From positions 2,542,001-2,606,000 of the forward strand of contig NC_014098.1 of the NCBI RefSeq assembly GCF_000092905.1: 64,000 bases of DNA. Direction: 5' to 3'. Of this stretch, positions 25,336-34,078 are shown piece after piece. The notes beneath the pieces are model-generated. The model was not told the DNA's origin and did not search any database. It was given only the letters and a program-made list of their open reading frames with translations. The DNA comes from Kyrpidia tusciae DSM 2912. Lineage in GTDB: Bacteria; Bacillota; Bacilli; Kyrpidiales; Kyrpidiaceae. Numbering within the stretch: position 1 is the first letter of the stretch; each line of letters starts with the position of its first letter. A program made the position numbers and the translations under genes.

Positions 25336-25364
25336 AGTGTAGCGCATTTCCTCTTTTTCGTGAA
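25336..25364 (-). promoter_or_regulatory. Promoter of acnA
   Basis: On the minus strand TTCACG (25364-25359) and TACACT (25341-25336) are 17 bp apart, 54 bp before the acnA ATG. Confidence 0.5.
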
Positions 25365-25518
25365 CGTTTTACCAAGCTGTTTCGTCAAACCCGGACTGCT
25401 GTGCCTATTCCCAGTGTGTCGATTCGCCCTTCGGATCATCCCGAAAGCGCGACTTTGGAGCTATAATGGATTTTGTAAGTCGAATCCCGAGCCTTGGCGA
25501 AAGATGGGGAACAATGGC

Positions 25519-26142
25519 ATGGAAACAGACGCGTTGGAGAACTTCCTAAAGGAGAGAAAACCGAGGATTCTGGGCAGCGAAGGGATGGTGCAGGCGGCCG
25601 TGGCCCTGCCTCTCCGGGAGGGAGACGGAGGATGGCAGCTGGTCTTTGAAGTGCGCTCCCACCGGCTTCGCCGCCAACCCGGCGAAATCTGTTTCCCCGG
25701 AGGGCGGGTGGAACCGGGAGAAGATCCGGCGATGACGGCCATTCGGGAGATGGGGGAAGAGCTGGGGATGCCGGAAAATCGCATCAAGGTGTTGGGGCCG
25801 CTCGACATTCTTGTAAACCCGTGGCGGACCATCGTCTACCCCTACGTGTGCCGGATTGCCCCCGAGCCCCTGCATCCAAACCCGGATGAAGTCGAAGAAG
25901 TATTTTGTGTACCCGTGAATTACTTTCTCCGTCATCCCCCGGAGGTGCACCACGTCCACCTGGACGTGCACCCCGAGGAAACTTTCCCCTTCCACCGTAT
26001 TCCCGGCGGACGCGACTACCCCTGGGCCCGGGGACAGACACCGGAGTATTTTTACGAGTACAAAGGGAAAGTGATCTGGGGACTCACCGCCCGGATCCTG
26101 AAACATTTTCTCGATCTTATGACAGCAGGTAAAAGCCGGTAG
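25519..26142 (+). CDS. NUDIX hydrolase, CoA pyrophosphatase (NudL/YeaB) type
   Basis: About 207 residues from the ATG at 25519 (GGGGA 8 bp upstream). An ATG at 25504 is an alternative. The NUDIX box reads GGRVEPGEDPAMTAIREMGEELGM and is complete. The preceding RLRRQPGEICFPGG matches the NudL/CoA-diphosphatase signature. The likely reaction is hydrolysis of CoA or its derivatives to phosphopantetheine and 3',5'-ADP. A TATAAT at 25462-25467 may be its -10 box. Confidence 0.85.
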   Translation: METDALENFLKERKPRILGSEGMVQAAVALPLREGDGGWQLVFEVRSHRLRRQPGEICFPGGRVEPGEDPAMTAIREMGEELGMPENRIKVLGPLDILVNPWRTIVYPYVCRIAPEPLHPNPDEVEEVFCVPVNYFLRHPPEVHHVHLDVHPEETFPFHRIPGGRDYPWARGQTPEYFYEYKGKVIWGLTARILKHFLDLMTAGKSR

Positions 26143-26180
26143 ATGGGGGCATCCGGGGCCCGAGACCGGACGGTTTCGGC

Positions 26181-27215
26181 TTACCCGTCCTCAATGTGGA
26201 TAAAGGCATATCGGGTTTCACGGGTCCAAGCCGGGCTGTCGCCATAGTCCCAAAGTCGATGGTAACTCGCGGTGGTGTGGGCGTTCACCAAGGGCTGTCC
26301 CTCGGGATCAAAATCAACAACGACAGCGGCGTGCTGCCACGTTCCATCCCCGTTCCAGTCGTAGAGGATGATGTCCCCCACGTATAAGCGTTGGGGAAGG
26401 TCCACAAACCGCACTTTCCCTTCCCTGGCCTTCTGCACCATATACCAATACAGACTGTGGGAGACAGCCCAACTCAGACTCCAGCGGTCCTCACCGCCTT
26501 CCTTCCAGGCGTACCACCACCCTTGCTCCGGCCGCTCGGCGGGCTCCATGGCGAGACCCCCATGCCACAGGCATTGGGAAACAAAGTTGGTGCAATCGAC
26601 CCGAAAGGCGCGAAAACGTGGATTGTACCCGTCCCACCAGAGTTCGGCATATTTGAACACCTGCAGGCGGTCAAAGCGGCGGAAAGAAAACAACTTGCGC
26701 CAGCGCTCCCTCCACCATCCCGGAGCCCGGTCCGCACTTTTCCCCTCTTGCTCCTGGGGGGAAGTTCCCCAAACCGCCCGATCCGCATCATTCAGCGGCC
26801 GCTCTTCCACAATTGTCCATGTGCCACCCGCCGGAAGGAGGGAGAGACGCCAAGGATAGATTCGCCGTTCTTCTCCAACGTCTTCCCCGGTCCGGTACAG
26901 CAGTTGCACGTGTTCCAAGACGTCCACCCACAGTTTTTCAGTGGATATGCGCAGAGACGCCGGTTTTTGACTTTTGGGATCACCAGGCCCGTTTGTCAGT
27001 TGTCGGTGAACCCGGCGGGTGTCGACCCGAGTAACGGATTGGAGGACCGTCCGGCGCCGACGGGCCAATCGTCGGTACCACAGCAGGGCTTCCTGACAAC
27101 CGTGGACGCGAAAGGACGCCACCATCCGGCTGAGCCCCGTTCCGCCCCGGAACCAGAGTTGATTTTTCTGTTCATAATACGTGCGAATTGCGTCGGCCCA
27201 CCCCGGGTGGTTCAC
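26181..27215 (-). CDS. Putative amidase-domain protein (Amidase_6 type)
   Basis: A 344-residue protein. The C-terminal 165 residues carry an NlpC/P60-like Cys-His fold: YNPRFRAFRVDCTNFVSQCL with the presumed catalytic Cys, and GTWQHAAVVVDF with the His. The N-terminal half resembles a linker of unknown fold. No signal peptide is visible, so export is not supported. Family members in Bacillota often occur as spore- or wall-associated proteins, and the substrate is unknown. Confidence 0.78.
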   Translation of the reverse strand: MNHPGWADAIRTYYEQKNQLWFRGGTGLSRMVASFRVHGCQEALLWYRRLARRRRTVLQSVTRVDTRRVHRQLTNGPGDPKSQKPASLRISTEKLWVDVLEHVQLLYRTGEDVGEERRIYPWRLSLLPAGGTWTIVEERPLNDADRAVWGTSPQEQEGKSADRAPGWWRERWRKLFSFRRFDRLQVFKYAELWWDGYNPRFRAFRVDCTNFVSQCLWHGGLAMEPAERPEQGWWYAWKEGGEDRWSLSWAVSHSLYWYMVQKAREGKVRFVDLPQRLYVGDIILYDWNGDGTWQHAAVVVDFDPEGQPLVNAHTTASYHRLWDYGDSPAWTRETRYAFIHIEDG

Positions 27216-27362
27216 CGCCCCCGCCTCCTCGCGACCGCCTCTCCTTTTTTCATATGCGGCAAACGGAACGGTTCATCCCTTTTCAGCTGATAAAAGGCTG
27301 TGATAAACTACGGAATGAAACCAAGTTTTGTAAGGTGAAACAGGGTCGGGGAGGATGCGGGC

Positions 27363-28118
27363 GTGGCGGAGGGACAACGTGGCACAGTCCGAGCAGTGGA
27401 GCGGGCGATGGACATACTTCTGTGTTTCTCCAGTACCGAGATGGAACTGGGTTTGAGCGAAATTTCAAAGCGGGTCGGTCTGCACAAAAGCACGGTTCAC
27501 CGGCTTTTGGCCTCGTTGGAAAGCCGGGGGTTCATCCGCCGGGACCCCCGCACAGACAAGTACCGCCTGGGTTGGAGCATTCTCGAACTGGTTAGCAATA
27601 TCCACCAATCCGGGGATCTCTCCACGTTAGTTTTGCCGGAGATGACCCGGCTGCGTGACTTGTTGGATGAAACGGTGAGCCTCTACATTCGCTCTGGCAC
27701 GGAACGGATTCGCATTCAGGCGGTGGAAAGCCATCAACCGGTCCGCCGGGTGGCCAATATCGGCCAGCGCCTTCCTTTGTACGTCGGCGCATCCGGGAAA
27801 GTCCTTCTGGCCTGGTCGCCCCCCGAAGTGGTGGATGAAACGCTCAACGATCCGAGAGTCCCGGACCGTTTCGATCGAGAAGAGTTCCTCCGCCAATTGC
27901 AGCAGGTTCGGGAGAATGGGTACGCCGTCAGTATCGAGGAGCGGGAGGCGGGAGCAGCGGCGGTGGCGGCGCCCGTTTTCGATCGGGGCGGTGCCCTCGT
28001 TGCCGCCTTGTCCGTCTCCGGGCCAGCGGATCGGTTCACTCCGGAAGCTATGAACCGTTTTGCGCCCGCCGTCATGACCTCCGCCCGGGTGATTCGCCAA
28101 CTCCTCACCGCCGGCTAA
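27363..28118 (+). CDS. IclR-family transcriptional regulator
   Basis: A 251-residue regulator starting at a GTG with GGGAGG upstream. The N-terminal winged helix (VERAMDILLCF, LSEISKRVGLHKSTVHRLLASLESRGFI) is followed by the IclR effector domain (RRVANIGQRLPLYVGASGKVLLA and SIEEREAGAAAVAAPVFD). IclR proteins sense small carboxylates or aromatics. The dehydrogenase 68 bp downstream is the obvious target. A promoter-like TTTCAG, 17 bp, TAAACT pair lies near 27280-27310. Confidence 0.92.
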   Translation: MAEGQRGTVRAVERAMDILLCFSSTEMELGLSEISKRVGLHKSTVHRLLASLESRGFIRRDPRTDKYRLGWSILELVSNIHQSGDLSTLVLPEMTRLRDLLDETVSLYIRSGTERIRIQAVESHQPVRRVANIGQRLPLYVGASGKVLLAWSPPEVVDETLNDPRVPDRFDREEFLRQLQQVRENGYAVSIEEREAGAAAVAAPVFDRGGALVAALSVSGPADRFTPEAMNRFAPAVMTSARVIRQLLTAG

Positions 28119-28186
28119 CCCAAACGGCAGAAACCGGGGCACGCTAAAACCGGGTGGAAATTATGCAGATTTCAGGGGGTAATACA

Positions 28187-29278
28187 GTGGCTGAGAAAAC
28201 GGTGATCGTCATGGAAGGAGACCAGACCGGGCAAGAGCTGTTAGAAGAGGCGCTTCGAGTGCTCGATGCCTCGGTCATCGGGTTTGAGATCGAATTTCGC
28301 CGCTTCGACCTGAGTCTTCAACACCGCCGGGATACGCGGAACCACGTGGTCCACGAGGCCGCAGCGGCGATGCGGGAAACCGGCCTGGGAATCAAGGCGG
28401 CCACCATCACCCCGGAAGCGAAAGGAGACGTGGGGAGTCCAAACGCGATTCTACGGGAAGAGATCGACGGAACGGTCATCGTGCGCACGGGTCGCCGGAT
28501 CCCCGGGCGGGCCCCTCTAACCGGGGTCTACGCACCGATCTCCGTGGTGCGGATGGCGGTGGACGACGCCTACGGAGCGAAAGAATGGCGGGAGGGAAAC
28601 GGTCTTGATGAGGTGGCGTACCGAACCGAACACATCTCCCGAAGGGTCTGCCGACAAGTGGCGGAATTCGCCTTCCAGCAGGCCAAACGGATGAAGGCAA
28701 AAGTTTTTGGTGGGCCCAAATACACCGTGAGCCCTGTGTACGAAGGAATGCTCAAGGAGGAACTGGATGAGGCGGCAAAGCGGCACCCGGAGGTCCGCTA
28801 CGAGCCGCAATTGATCGACGCCACCTACGCCCTCCTGTTAACCACCAGCGGAGAACCCTTGGTGATCCCCACCCTCAACCGGGACGGGGATTGCATGAGC
28901 GACCTCGTTCTCCAGATGTTCGGTTCCATCGCGGGGTCGGAGTCCCTCCTGTTATCCGTGGATGATCATTTGCGGCCCAAAGTGGTGATGGCGGAGGCGC
29001 CCCATGGCACAGCGCCCGCTCTGTACGGAAAGAATGTCGCCAACCCCATGGCCATGATCTTGGCCGGGGCAGCCCTTTTAAGCTACTTCGACACGGAGAA
29101 TGCCACGGCAGCCAGCCGGGCGATCTACGAAGCTGCCCTGGAGGCGGTGGCGGACGGAGTGCGAACGGCAGATTTGGGGGGCAGCACCAGCACAACGGAA
29201 TTCACCGACGAGGTCATCCGCCGGGTGCGCACCAAACTGGAGGTCTGGGAAACTTTGGGCGAAGCCGGCGCCCGGTGA
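28187..29278 (+). CDS. Isocitrate/isopropylmalate dehydrogenase family protein
   Basis: About 363 residues from the GTG at 28187 (AGGGGG 7 bp upstream). Earlier in-frame starts exist at 28154 and 28163. The substrate loop VIVRTGRRIPGRAPLTGVY, the metal-binding DATYA region, the cofactor loop EAPHGTAPALYG and the C-terminal LGGSTSTTEFTD define the beta-decarboxylating dehydrogenase superfamily. The usual GDGIGPE near the start is EGDQTGQE. The substrate (isocitrate, isopropylmalate, tartrate, homoisocitrate) cannot be fixed by eye. Control by the upstream IclR regulator is likely. Confidence 0.88.
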   Translation: MAEKTVIVMEGDQTGQELLEEALRVLDASVIGFEIEFRRFDLSLQHRRDTRNHVVHEAAAAMRETGLGIKAATITPEAKGDVGSPNAILREEIDGTVIVRTGRRIPGRAPLTGVYAPISVVRMAVDDAYGAKEWREGNGLDEVAYRTEHISRRVCRQVAEFAFQQAKRMKAKVFGGPKYTVSPVYEGMLKEELDEAAKRHPEVRYEPQLIDATYALLLTTSGEPLVIPTLNRDGDCMSDLVLQMFGSIAGSESLLLSVDDHLRPKVVMAEAPHGTAPALYGKNVANPMAMILAGAALLSYFDTENATAASRAIYEAALEAVADGVRTADLGGSTSTTEFTDEVIRRVRTKLEVWETLGEAGAR

Positions 29279-29352
29279 GGGGCGACCGTCTATACCGCCG
29301 CCCTCCGGGCTTCATAGGCTACGATGATGCCGATGCTCGGAGGTGACTTTCC

Positions 29353-30798
29353 ATGGCCGAATCCATCCCACCTTGGCTAAAACATTTATGGAAAGAATTT
29401 ACAACTCCCCCCGCCTTCCTGGCGAAGGCCGGTGAAGCCCCTGAAAAGGGCAATTCGGCCAAGAACCAGGCAAAGGCCGTCAAGAATGGAACGGGGGACA
29501 AGAAGAAGCCATCTTGGGCAAAACCCGCTCCTTCCACTCCCGCCTCAGAACCGGAAAGCCCCTGGGACGAGGAAGAGGGGGAGGGGGACCTGCCCGAGGT
29601 CCACGTGCGGCCGAAGCCCTCGAGGCCGCCGTCCCCCACGAGAAAGCCAAAACAATCGGCCTCCCCGGCGGCCGGCCACGCCGGGGATTCGTCTCCCCCC
29701 CGCCCCACGCCCCGTCCAACGGCCAAATCTTCGGAATCCATCGCCGTTACCTCCCTGGGGGTGCGGACAGAGTTGGAGCGGTGGGGCTTCGACTCCAGCG
29801 TATTGGCCGCCTATCCCTATGTCTTTACCCGGGTGTCCCGACACGGCAGCGCCCTCCGATTGCAAAGCGCCCGGACCACCCTCGTCTTAAAGCGTTCCCC
29901 CCACAGTCCCCTCCATGTGGAGGCGATGCACCGCGCGCTGGATTACGCCTCTCGCCGGGGCGGCCCGGTGCCCCGCTGGATCACCCCTCGGCACACCGGC
30001 TCGACCCGGGCTTCAGACACGCCCTTTGTCCGGGGGGATGACGGATTGTACTACGCCATGGAGTGGATCGACGGTCGGGAGGTGGATTTGTCTTCAGCGG
30101 CGGACATGGCAAAAGCCTCGCAAAGTCTCTCCAAGTTCCACCAACTGACCCATCGCTGGGTCACCGATGAAAGCACCGGGGAAGAGCGCCATAACCTCCC
30201 CTCTGCTTTCGACATTGTCAGCCGGCTCTCCCGGCGAACCGAAGAAATGGAAAAGGCGCTAAAACGAGCCGAAATCAACGAAGAGCCGGACGATGACCTC
30301 TTCTATCTGGAGCACGCCCCGGTGTTCCTCCGCCAGGCCCATGAAGCTCTCGACCGGCTCCTCGCCCCGGAGTGCCAGCGCCGCCTCGAGCAGGAACGGG
30401 AGAGCCCGGCGGTGTGCCACATGGATATGACTCCATCCAACCTGATCCGCAAAGGTCAGGTGGTGTACTTGGTGGATTTTGACTACCTCGCCTACGCCCC
30501 CCGCACTTTGGATCTGGCCCACCTGTTGCGACGGGGCCTACAAAAGGCCAATTGGGCGCCAGAACTGGCGTTGACCGGCATCCTGCAATACAATACCGCC
30601 GTCACTTTGACCCGGGTCGAATACCGCCTTCTGCAGGCCTTCTTGGCGTTTCCCCACCGCTTTTGGCGCACAACCCACCGCTGGCAGCAGGGGGACCGGC
30701 ACGACGACCAGGTTCTCAGAGAATTTCGCCGCTGCGTCCGGGAGGAGCCGGCCCGGAAAAAATTCTTAGAGTGGTTTCGCCGGCAAGCCCTGTTGTGA
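29353..30798 (+). CDS. CotS-like spore coat kinase-fold protein
   Basis: A 481-residue protein. Residues 1-130 are low-complexity, rich in Pro, Ser and Lys, and probably disordered. Residues 140-481 form an aminoglycoside-phosphotransferase/CotS-type kinase fold: YYAMEWIDGREVDL as hinge, VCHMDMTPSNLI as catalytic loop and YLVDFDYLAYAPRTLDLAHLLRRG as the metal motif. CotS, CotI and YutH in Bacillus are coat-associated. A sporulation role is therefore likely. Its 3' end overlaps queG by 33 bp, tail to tail. Confidence 0.8.
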   Translation: MAESIPPWLKHLWKEFTTPPAFLAKAGEAPEKGNSAKNQAKAVKNGTGDKKKPSWAKPAPSTPASEPESPWDEEEGEGDLPEVHVRPKPSRPPSPTRKPKQSASPAAGHAGDSSPPRPTPRPTAKSSESIAVTSLGVRTELERWGFDSSVLAAYPYVFTRVSRHGSALRLQSARTTLVLKRSPHSPLHVEAMHRALDYASRRGGPVPRWITPRHTGSTRASDTPFVRGDDGLYYAMEWIDGREVDLSSAADMAKASQSLSKFHQLTHRWVTDESTGEERHNLPSAFDIVSRLSRRTEEMEKALKRAEINEEPDDDLFYLEHAPVFLRQAHEALDRLLAPECQRRLEQERESPAVCHMDMTPSNLIRKGQVVYLVDFDYLAYAPRTLDLAHLLRRGLQKANWAPELALTGILQYNTAVTLTRVEYRLLQAFLAFPHRFWRTTHRWQQGDRHDDQVLREFRRCVREEPARKKFLEWFRRQALL

Positions 30799-32043
30799 AA
30801 GCAAAGCCTCCATCCGGGCCCGCACCCGGGAGTCCGTCTCCTGTTCGGCGGCCTTCGCCAGGGCGGCCCACCCTTCGGGGGTGCCGATCCGGGCGAGGGC
30901 CCAGGCGGCGGCGCTGCGCACCTCGGGCCGCCCATCGCCCAGCCGATCGATCAACGGGGGGACCGCCCGGGGATCCCGCCAGGTTCCGAGCGCCGAGGCG
31001 GCGTTTCGGCGAAGGGTGTGCACCCCCCGCCACGCCGCCGCCGTAACCCCGAACCTCCGCTCAAAAGATCGCCGGGACATGGTGAGAAGCTCGACCAGGT
31101 CGGGATAAGCGCGATCGAGGAATTCCCGGTCGGACTCAGGCCCGGGTTCACCGATCTCTTCCAGGTGCTCCGGCGCGCAGGCCGCCCGGCGATTGATCGG
31201 GCAGACCGCCTGGCAGATGTCGCACCCCCAGATTCGCGTGCCCATGGGGGCCTGAAATTCCTCCGGAAGAAGGCCTTTCATCTGGGTCACATACGATAGA
31301 CAGCGATTGGCATTGAGAACTCCCGGCGCCTCAAAGGCGTCGGTGGGGCAGGCCCGCAGGCAGCGATCGCAGGTCCCGCACAAGGCGAAAACGTCCGGGT
31401 CAGCCTGACCGTCCACACGGGGACCTTCATTCCGCCAACTCCCCACTTCCCCAGGTGGATCGGTCCGTTCAGGTTCAATCCGCAAATCCGTCAGCAAGAG
31501 GCCCAGAAACACCCAGGAACCGTAAGGTTCCACGTACAGACATCCGTTCTTGCCAACCCGCCCGAGACCCGCCGCTTCCGCGAAGGCCCGCTCCACCAAA
31601 GGGCCGGTGTCCACCGCCGCCCGCACGGTGATTTCCCGGCCAGCCGTCGTCGCCAACCGGTCCGCTAAGGCCCCCAGTCGCCCGCGCAACACCCGGTGGT
31701 AGTCCTCTCCCCAGGCGTACTTGGAAAGCGCGCCCCTGAGACCCGGGGGGCGAGGGGTATCCCACCGCCGGTTGCGGTAGGGCATGGCCACCGCCACCAC
31801 CGATTGCGCGCAGGGAAGGCTCCTCAAGGGGTCGATGCGATCCGCCGTATTCTCCGCTTCAAACTCGCACATCCACCCGGCCTGCCGGCGTTTTTCGAGA
31901 ATCCGGCCCAAAGATCTGAGGGGGAGCGCCGGCATGGCCGCCGCCTTCAATCCCAGCTCCGCCGCCATCCCGGCCAACTGTCGGCGCGAAATCTCCCATT
32001 CTCCTGGACCGGCCTCCTGGGCCCGGGCTTGGTCTTTGTTCAT
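30766..32043 (-). CDS. queG: Epoxyqueuosine reductase QueG
   Basis: A 425-residue enzyme with the QueG layout: a cobalamin-binding N-terminal domain, then two ferredoxin-type 4Fe-4S motifs (CGTCDRCLRACPTDAF and WGCDICQAVCPINRRA), then HEAT-like repeats (RSAAAWALARIGTPEGWAALA). It reduces epoxyqueuosine to queuosine at tRNA position 34. Its ATG overlaps the rnhA stop (ATGA), so the two are co-transcribed. Confidence 0.95.
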   Translation of the reverse strand: MNKDQARAQEAGPGEWEISRRQLAGMAAELGLKAAAMPALPLRSLGRILEKRRQAGWMCEFEAENTADRIDPLRSLPCAQSVVAVAMPYRNRRWDTPRPPGLRGALSKYAWGEDYHRVLRGRLGALADRLATTAGREITVRAAVDTGPLVERAFAEAAGLGRVGKNGCLYVEPYGSWVFLGLLLTDLRIEPERTDPPGEVGSWRNEGPRVDGQADPDVFALCGTCDRCLRACPTDAFEAPGVLNANRCLSYVTQMKGLLPEEFQAPMGTRIWGCDICQAVCPINRRAACAPEHLEEIGEPGPESDREFLDRAYPDLVELLTMSRRSFERRFGVTAAAWRGVHTLRRNAASALGTWRDPRAVPPLIDRLGDGRPEVRSAAAWALARIGTPEGWAALAKAAEQETDSRVRARMEALLSQQGLPAKPL

Positions 32044-32510
32044 CGCTGGGGTGAAGGACCGCCACCGGCCCTTCCTCCCGGTGAAGGCGTGGCGGCCCGG
32101 GCCAAGGCGTCACACCGCTCATTCCACGCGTCGCCGGCGTGGCCCTGTACTTTTTCAAAATCCACCCGGTGCACGTCGGTCAGCCGCAGGAGTTCTTCCC
32201 ACAGCTCCCGATTCTGAACGGGCTCCTGCCGGCTGTTGCGCCACCCATTGGCCCGCCATCGCCGGTGCCATCCTTGGCGGAAGCAATTCACCAGATACGC
32301 CGAATCGCTAAAGAGCCGCACGCGACAGGGTTCTTTGAGGGCCCGAAGGGCATAGATCGCCGCCAGGAGCTCCATCCGTTGATTGGTGGTATGTTCTTCC
32401 CCGCCGGCCATTTCCCGCACGTGATCCCCATACAACAGGACCGCCGCCCAACCCCCGGGGCCCGGATTTCCCGAACAGGCACCATCTGTGTAAATCGTCA
32501 CTTCTTTCAC
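32040..32510 (-). CDS. rnhA: Ribonuclease HI
   Basis: A 156-residue type 1 RNase H. TDGACSGNPGPGGWAAVL opens the fold, ELLAAIYAL holds the Glu, SDSAYLVNCF the second Asp, and GHAGDAWNERCDALA the His and last Asp, so the DEDD site is complete. It cuts the RNA strand of RNA-DNA hybrids. It is the first gene of the rnhA-queG pair. Confidence 0.95.
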   Translation of the reverse strand: MKEVTIYTDGACSGNPGPGGWAAVLLYGDHVREMAGGEEHTTNQRMELLAAIYALRALKEPCRVRLFSDSAYLVNCFRQGWHRRWRANGWRNSRQEPVQNRELWEELLRLTDVHRVDFEKVQGHAGDAWNERCDALARAATPSPGGRAGGGPSPQR

Positions 32511-32911
32511 GACCTCACCTCATCCCCGATTATAACAAACCGCTGCCGCCGTCCGCTCTATCCGTGCAACAGCCAAATTTACATAGGCGGCCAACCGGCT
32601 GGGAAATCTGAAGGGTGAGAAGGGGGAATCGAGATACCGCGTGCCCGAAAACTGGCCGGCCTATCTCCGTATATTTTTGCACAACTGGACGAGCGCGTGT
32701 ACCGCCTGGGGGAACCAGGCGTCGCGGATACCGTTGATCTCGGGAAAGCGGACCCCGATCACCAGAGCCCGGACGCCGTGGTTCAACGCCTTCTGAGCCA
32801 ATCTTCGGAAGCCAAGAAGCGGCCGGTCCCCCGGACCCGCCGGAGCAGATCTGCAGCGACGACCTTTACCCAGCGATCCTTCTGAAATCGCCGATAAGGG
32901 AGGAATGCCCG
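32511..32911. other. Intergenic region holding an aminotransferase remnant and the yhcN-type leader
   Basis: The 400 bp between rnhA and the sporulation lipoprotein contain no intact gene. The middle part (about 32628-32810) retains a recognisable aminotransferase N-terminus. The last 25 bp hold the GGGAGGAA ribosome site of the lipoprotein gene. Confidence 0.5.
32628..32810 (+). pseudogene. Remnant of a class I/II aminotransferase gene (DapL/AspC-like N-terminus)
   Basis: Reading from an ATC at 32628 gives IEIPRARKLAGLSPYIFAQL, then a stretch with LDERVYRLGEPG, TVDLGKADPDHQSP and DAVVQRLL. This matches the start of LL-diaminopimelate/aspartate-type aminotransferases (usually M-x-IPRARRLEGLPPYLFA...VIDLGxGDPDxPTP). 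The expected ATG is ATC, and similarity stops after about 60 codons, where the frame continues with unrelated basic sequence to 32885. The rest of the gene is absent, so this is a decayed fragment. Confidence 0.55.
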
Positions 32912-33505
32912 ATGAAATGGTTCCCCACCCTCCTGATCCCCCCCTTGGCCGCAACCCTGTTGACCGGTTGTGCCGAGCGGGCCAAGGAATTGCGGGAACA
33001 GGCCATTCCCAGTCAGCCCCGGATCTTGAACGACAGCCCCAACCTCAGCCGGGTCCCCCACGACAGCCGCGGCGTGTATGGCGATCCCCGATCCGGCCTC
33101 CTGTCTGCCCGGGCTGTGGCAGACCAGCTCAACCGCCTGCCGGGCATTCGGGGAGCCGTGGTGTTGCTTCAGGGTCGCAACGCCTACGTGGGATTTCACC
33201 AGATCGGGCCGGACGACAGTCCGGAAGCCAAACGAATCGCCCAGGAGGGGCTCGATCCAACCCGGCCGGTCATCCCGCCCCGAGGGGCGGACACGGGAAA
33301 ATTGGACCACCCCACCGCAGCCCGGGTGGAGAAGATCGTGCGCCAAGCCCTACCCGAGGTCAAAGTTGTGCGGATCACCACCGTCACTTCTTCCGTGGCG
33401 GAGTTGCAAGGTTATGCAGCTTATATTGAGGATGGCGGTAATCCGGCCCGGTTTGTCGGCCGCTTTCAGCAGGCTGTCTCGCGAATTTGGAAAACCGGGG
33501 GCTGA
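32912..33505 (+). CDS. YhcN/YlaJ-family sporulation lipoprotein
   Basis: A 197-residue protein with a lipoprotein signal (hydrophobic stretch, then LLTGCAER). The remainder matches the YhcN/YlaJ domain: LNRLPGIRGAVVLLQGRNAYVGF, later ARVEKIVRQALPEVKVVRITT. Members are found in the forespore inner membrane and influence germination or outgrowth. GGGAGGAATGCCCG precedes the ATG. This supports a spore-forming host. Confidence 0.9.
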   Translation: MKWFPTLLIPPLAATLLTGCAERAKELREQAIPSQPRILNDSPNLSRVPHDSRGVYGDPRSGLLSARAVADQLNRLPGIRGAVVLLQGRNAYVGFHQIGPDDSPEAKRIAQEGLDPTRPVIPPRGADTGKLDHPTAARVEKIVRQALPEVKVVRITTVTSSVAELQGYAAYIEDGGNPARFVGRFQQAVSRIWKTGG

Positions 33506-33630
33506 GCCGGCCCGGACCAATCCGGGCGATGGCGATTCAGGGTCACTGCCGACGCGAGAATCCTGCGGGTTGGGATGGATTTTCCCGACCCATGTGTTCA
33601 TAATGGAGGTGAAGCGCTTGTACGAGGGAG

Positions 33631-33936
33631 ATGGACCCGGTGAAACTGAATCGCTTGCGCAACATCGCTCTTCTCCTCATGCTCGTCTCCTTTGCCGTGA
33701 TGTACCTGGGGGTGTTCTGGCCTCACACCGTGTTGCCCTTTACCTTGGCTGCAGGATTTCTAATCCTGATGTGGGCCATCGGGATTTATTTTCGCGTGGG
33801 AGCTGTTTCCATGCGGCTCCCCCAGGTGGAATGCCCGAACTGCCACCGGGTAACGAAGATGATCGGCCGGGAGGATGGATGCATGTACTGCGGGACACCG
33901 GTGCACTTGCCGGAGGAACAACAGGGGCCGCGTTAA
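33631..33936 (+). CDS. ygzB: YgzB-like DUF2614 zinc-ribbon membrane protein
   Basis: A 101-residue protein with two membrane helices (about 11-30 and 35-53) and a C-terminal zinc ribbon with CPNCHRVTKMIG and GCMYCGTP (two CxxC pairs). This matches DUF2614/YgzB, found across Bacillaceae-like genomes. Function is unknown. The start at 33631 has GAGGGAG immediately upstream. A GTG at 33640 is an alternative with better spacing. Confidence 0.85.
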   Translation: MDPVKLNRLRNIALLLMLVSFAVMYLGVFWPHTVLPFTLAAGFLILMWAIGIYFRVGAVSMRLPQVECPNCHRVTKMIGREDGCMYCGTPVHLPEEQQGPR

Positions 33937-34078
33937 ACCGGCGGGAAAGGGGCTACGAACGGGGAATCGACTTGGCTCGGTTCCTCGATTTTTTGTGCTG
34001 GTGTCACCCCCAGGCAGGTGGGTGCATTCTCTAGAAGGGAGAGTCGCAACGCCCGATGAGGAAGGGGAGTCGTCCGCC

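Noticed and set aside
27872-27952. Possible frameshift in the IclR effector domain
   Set aside because: The motif order is complete and in frame, so no disruption is needed.
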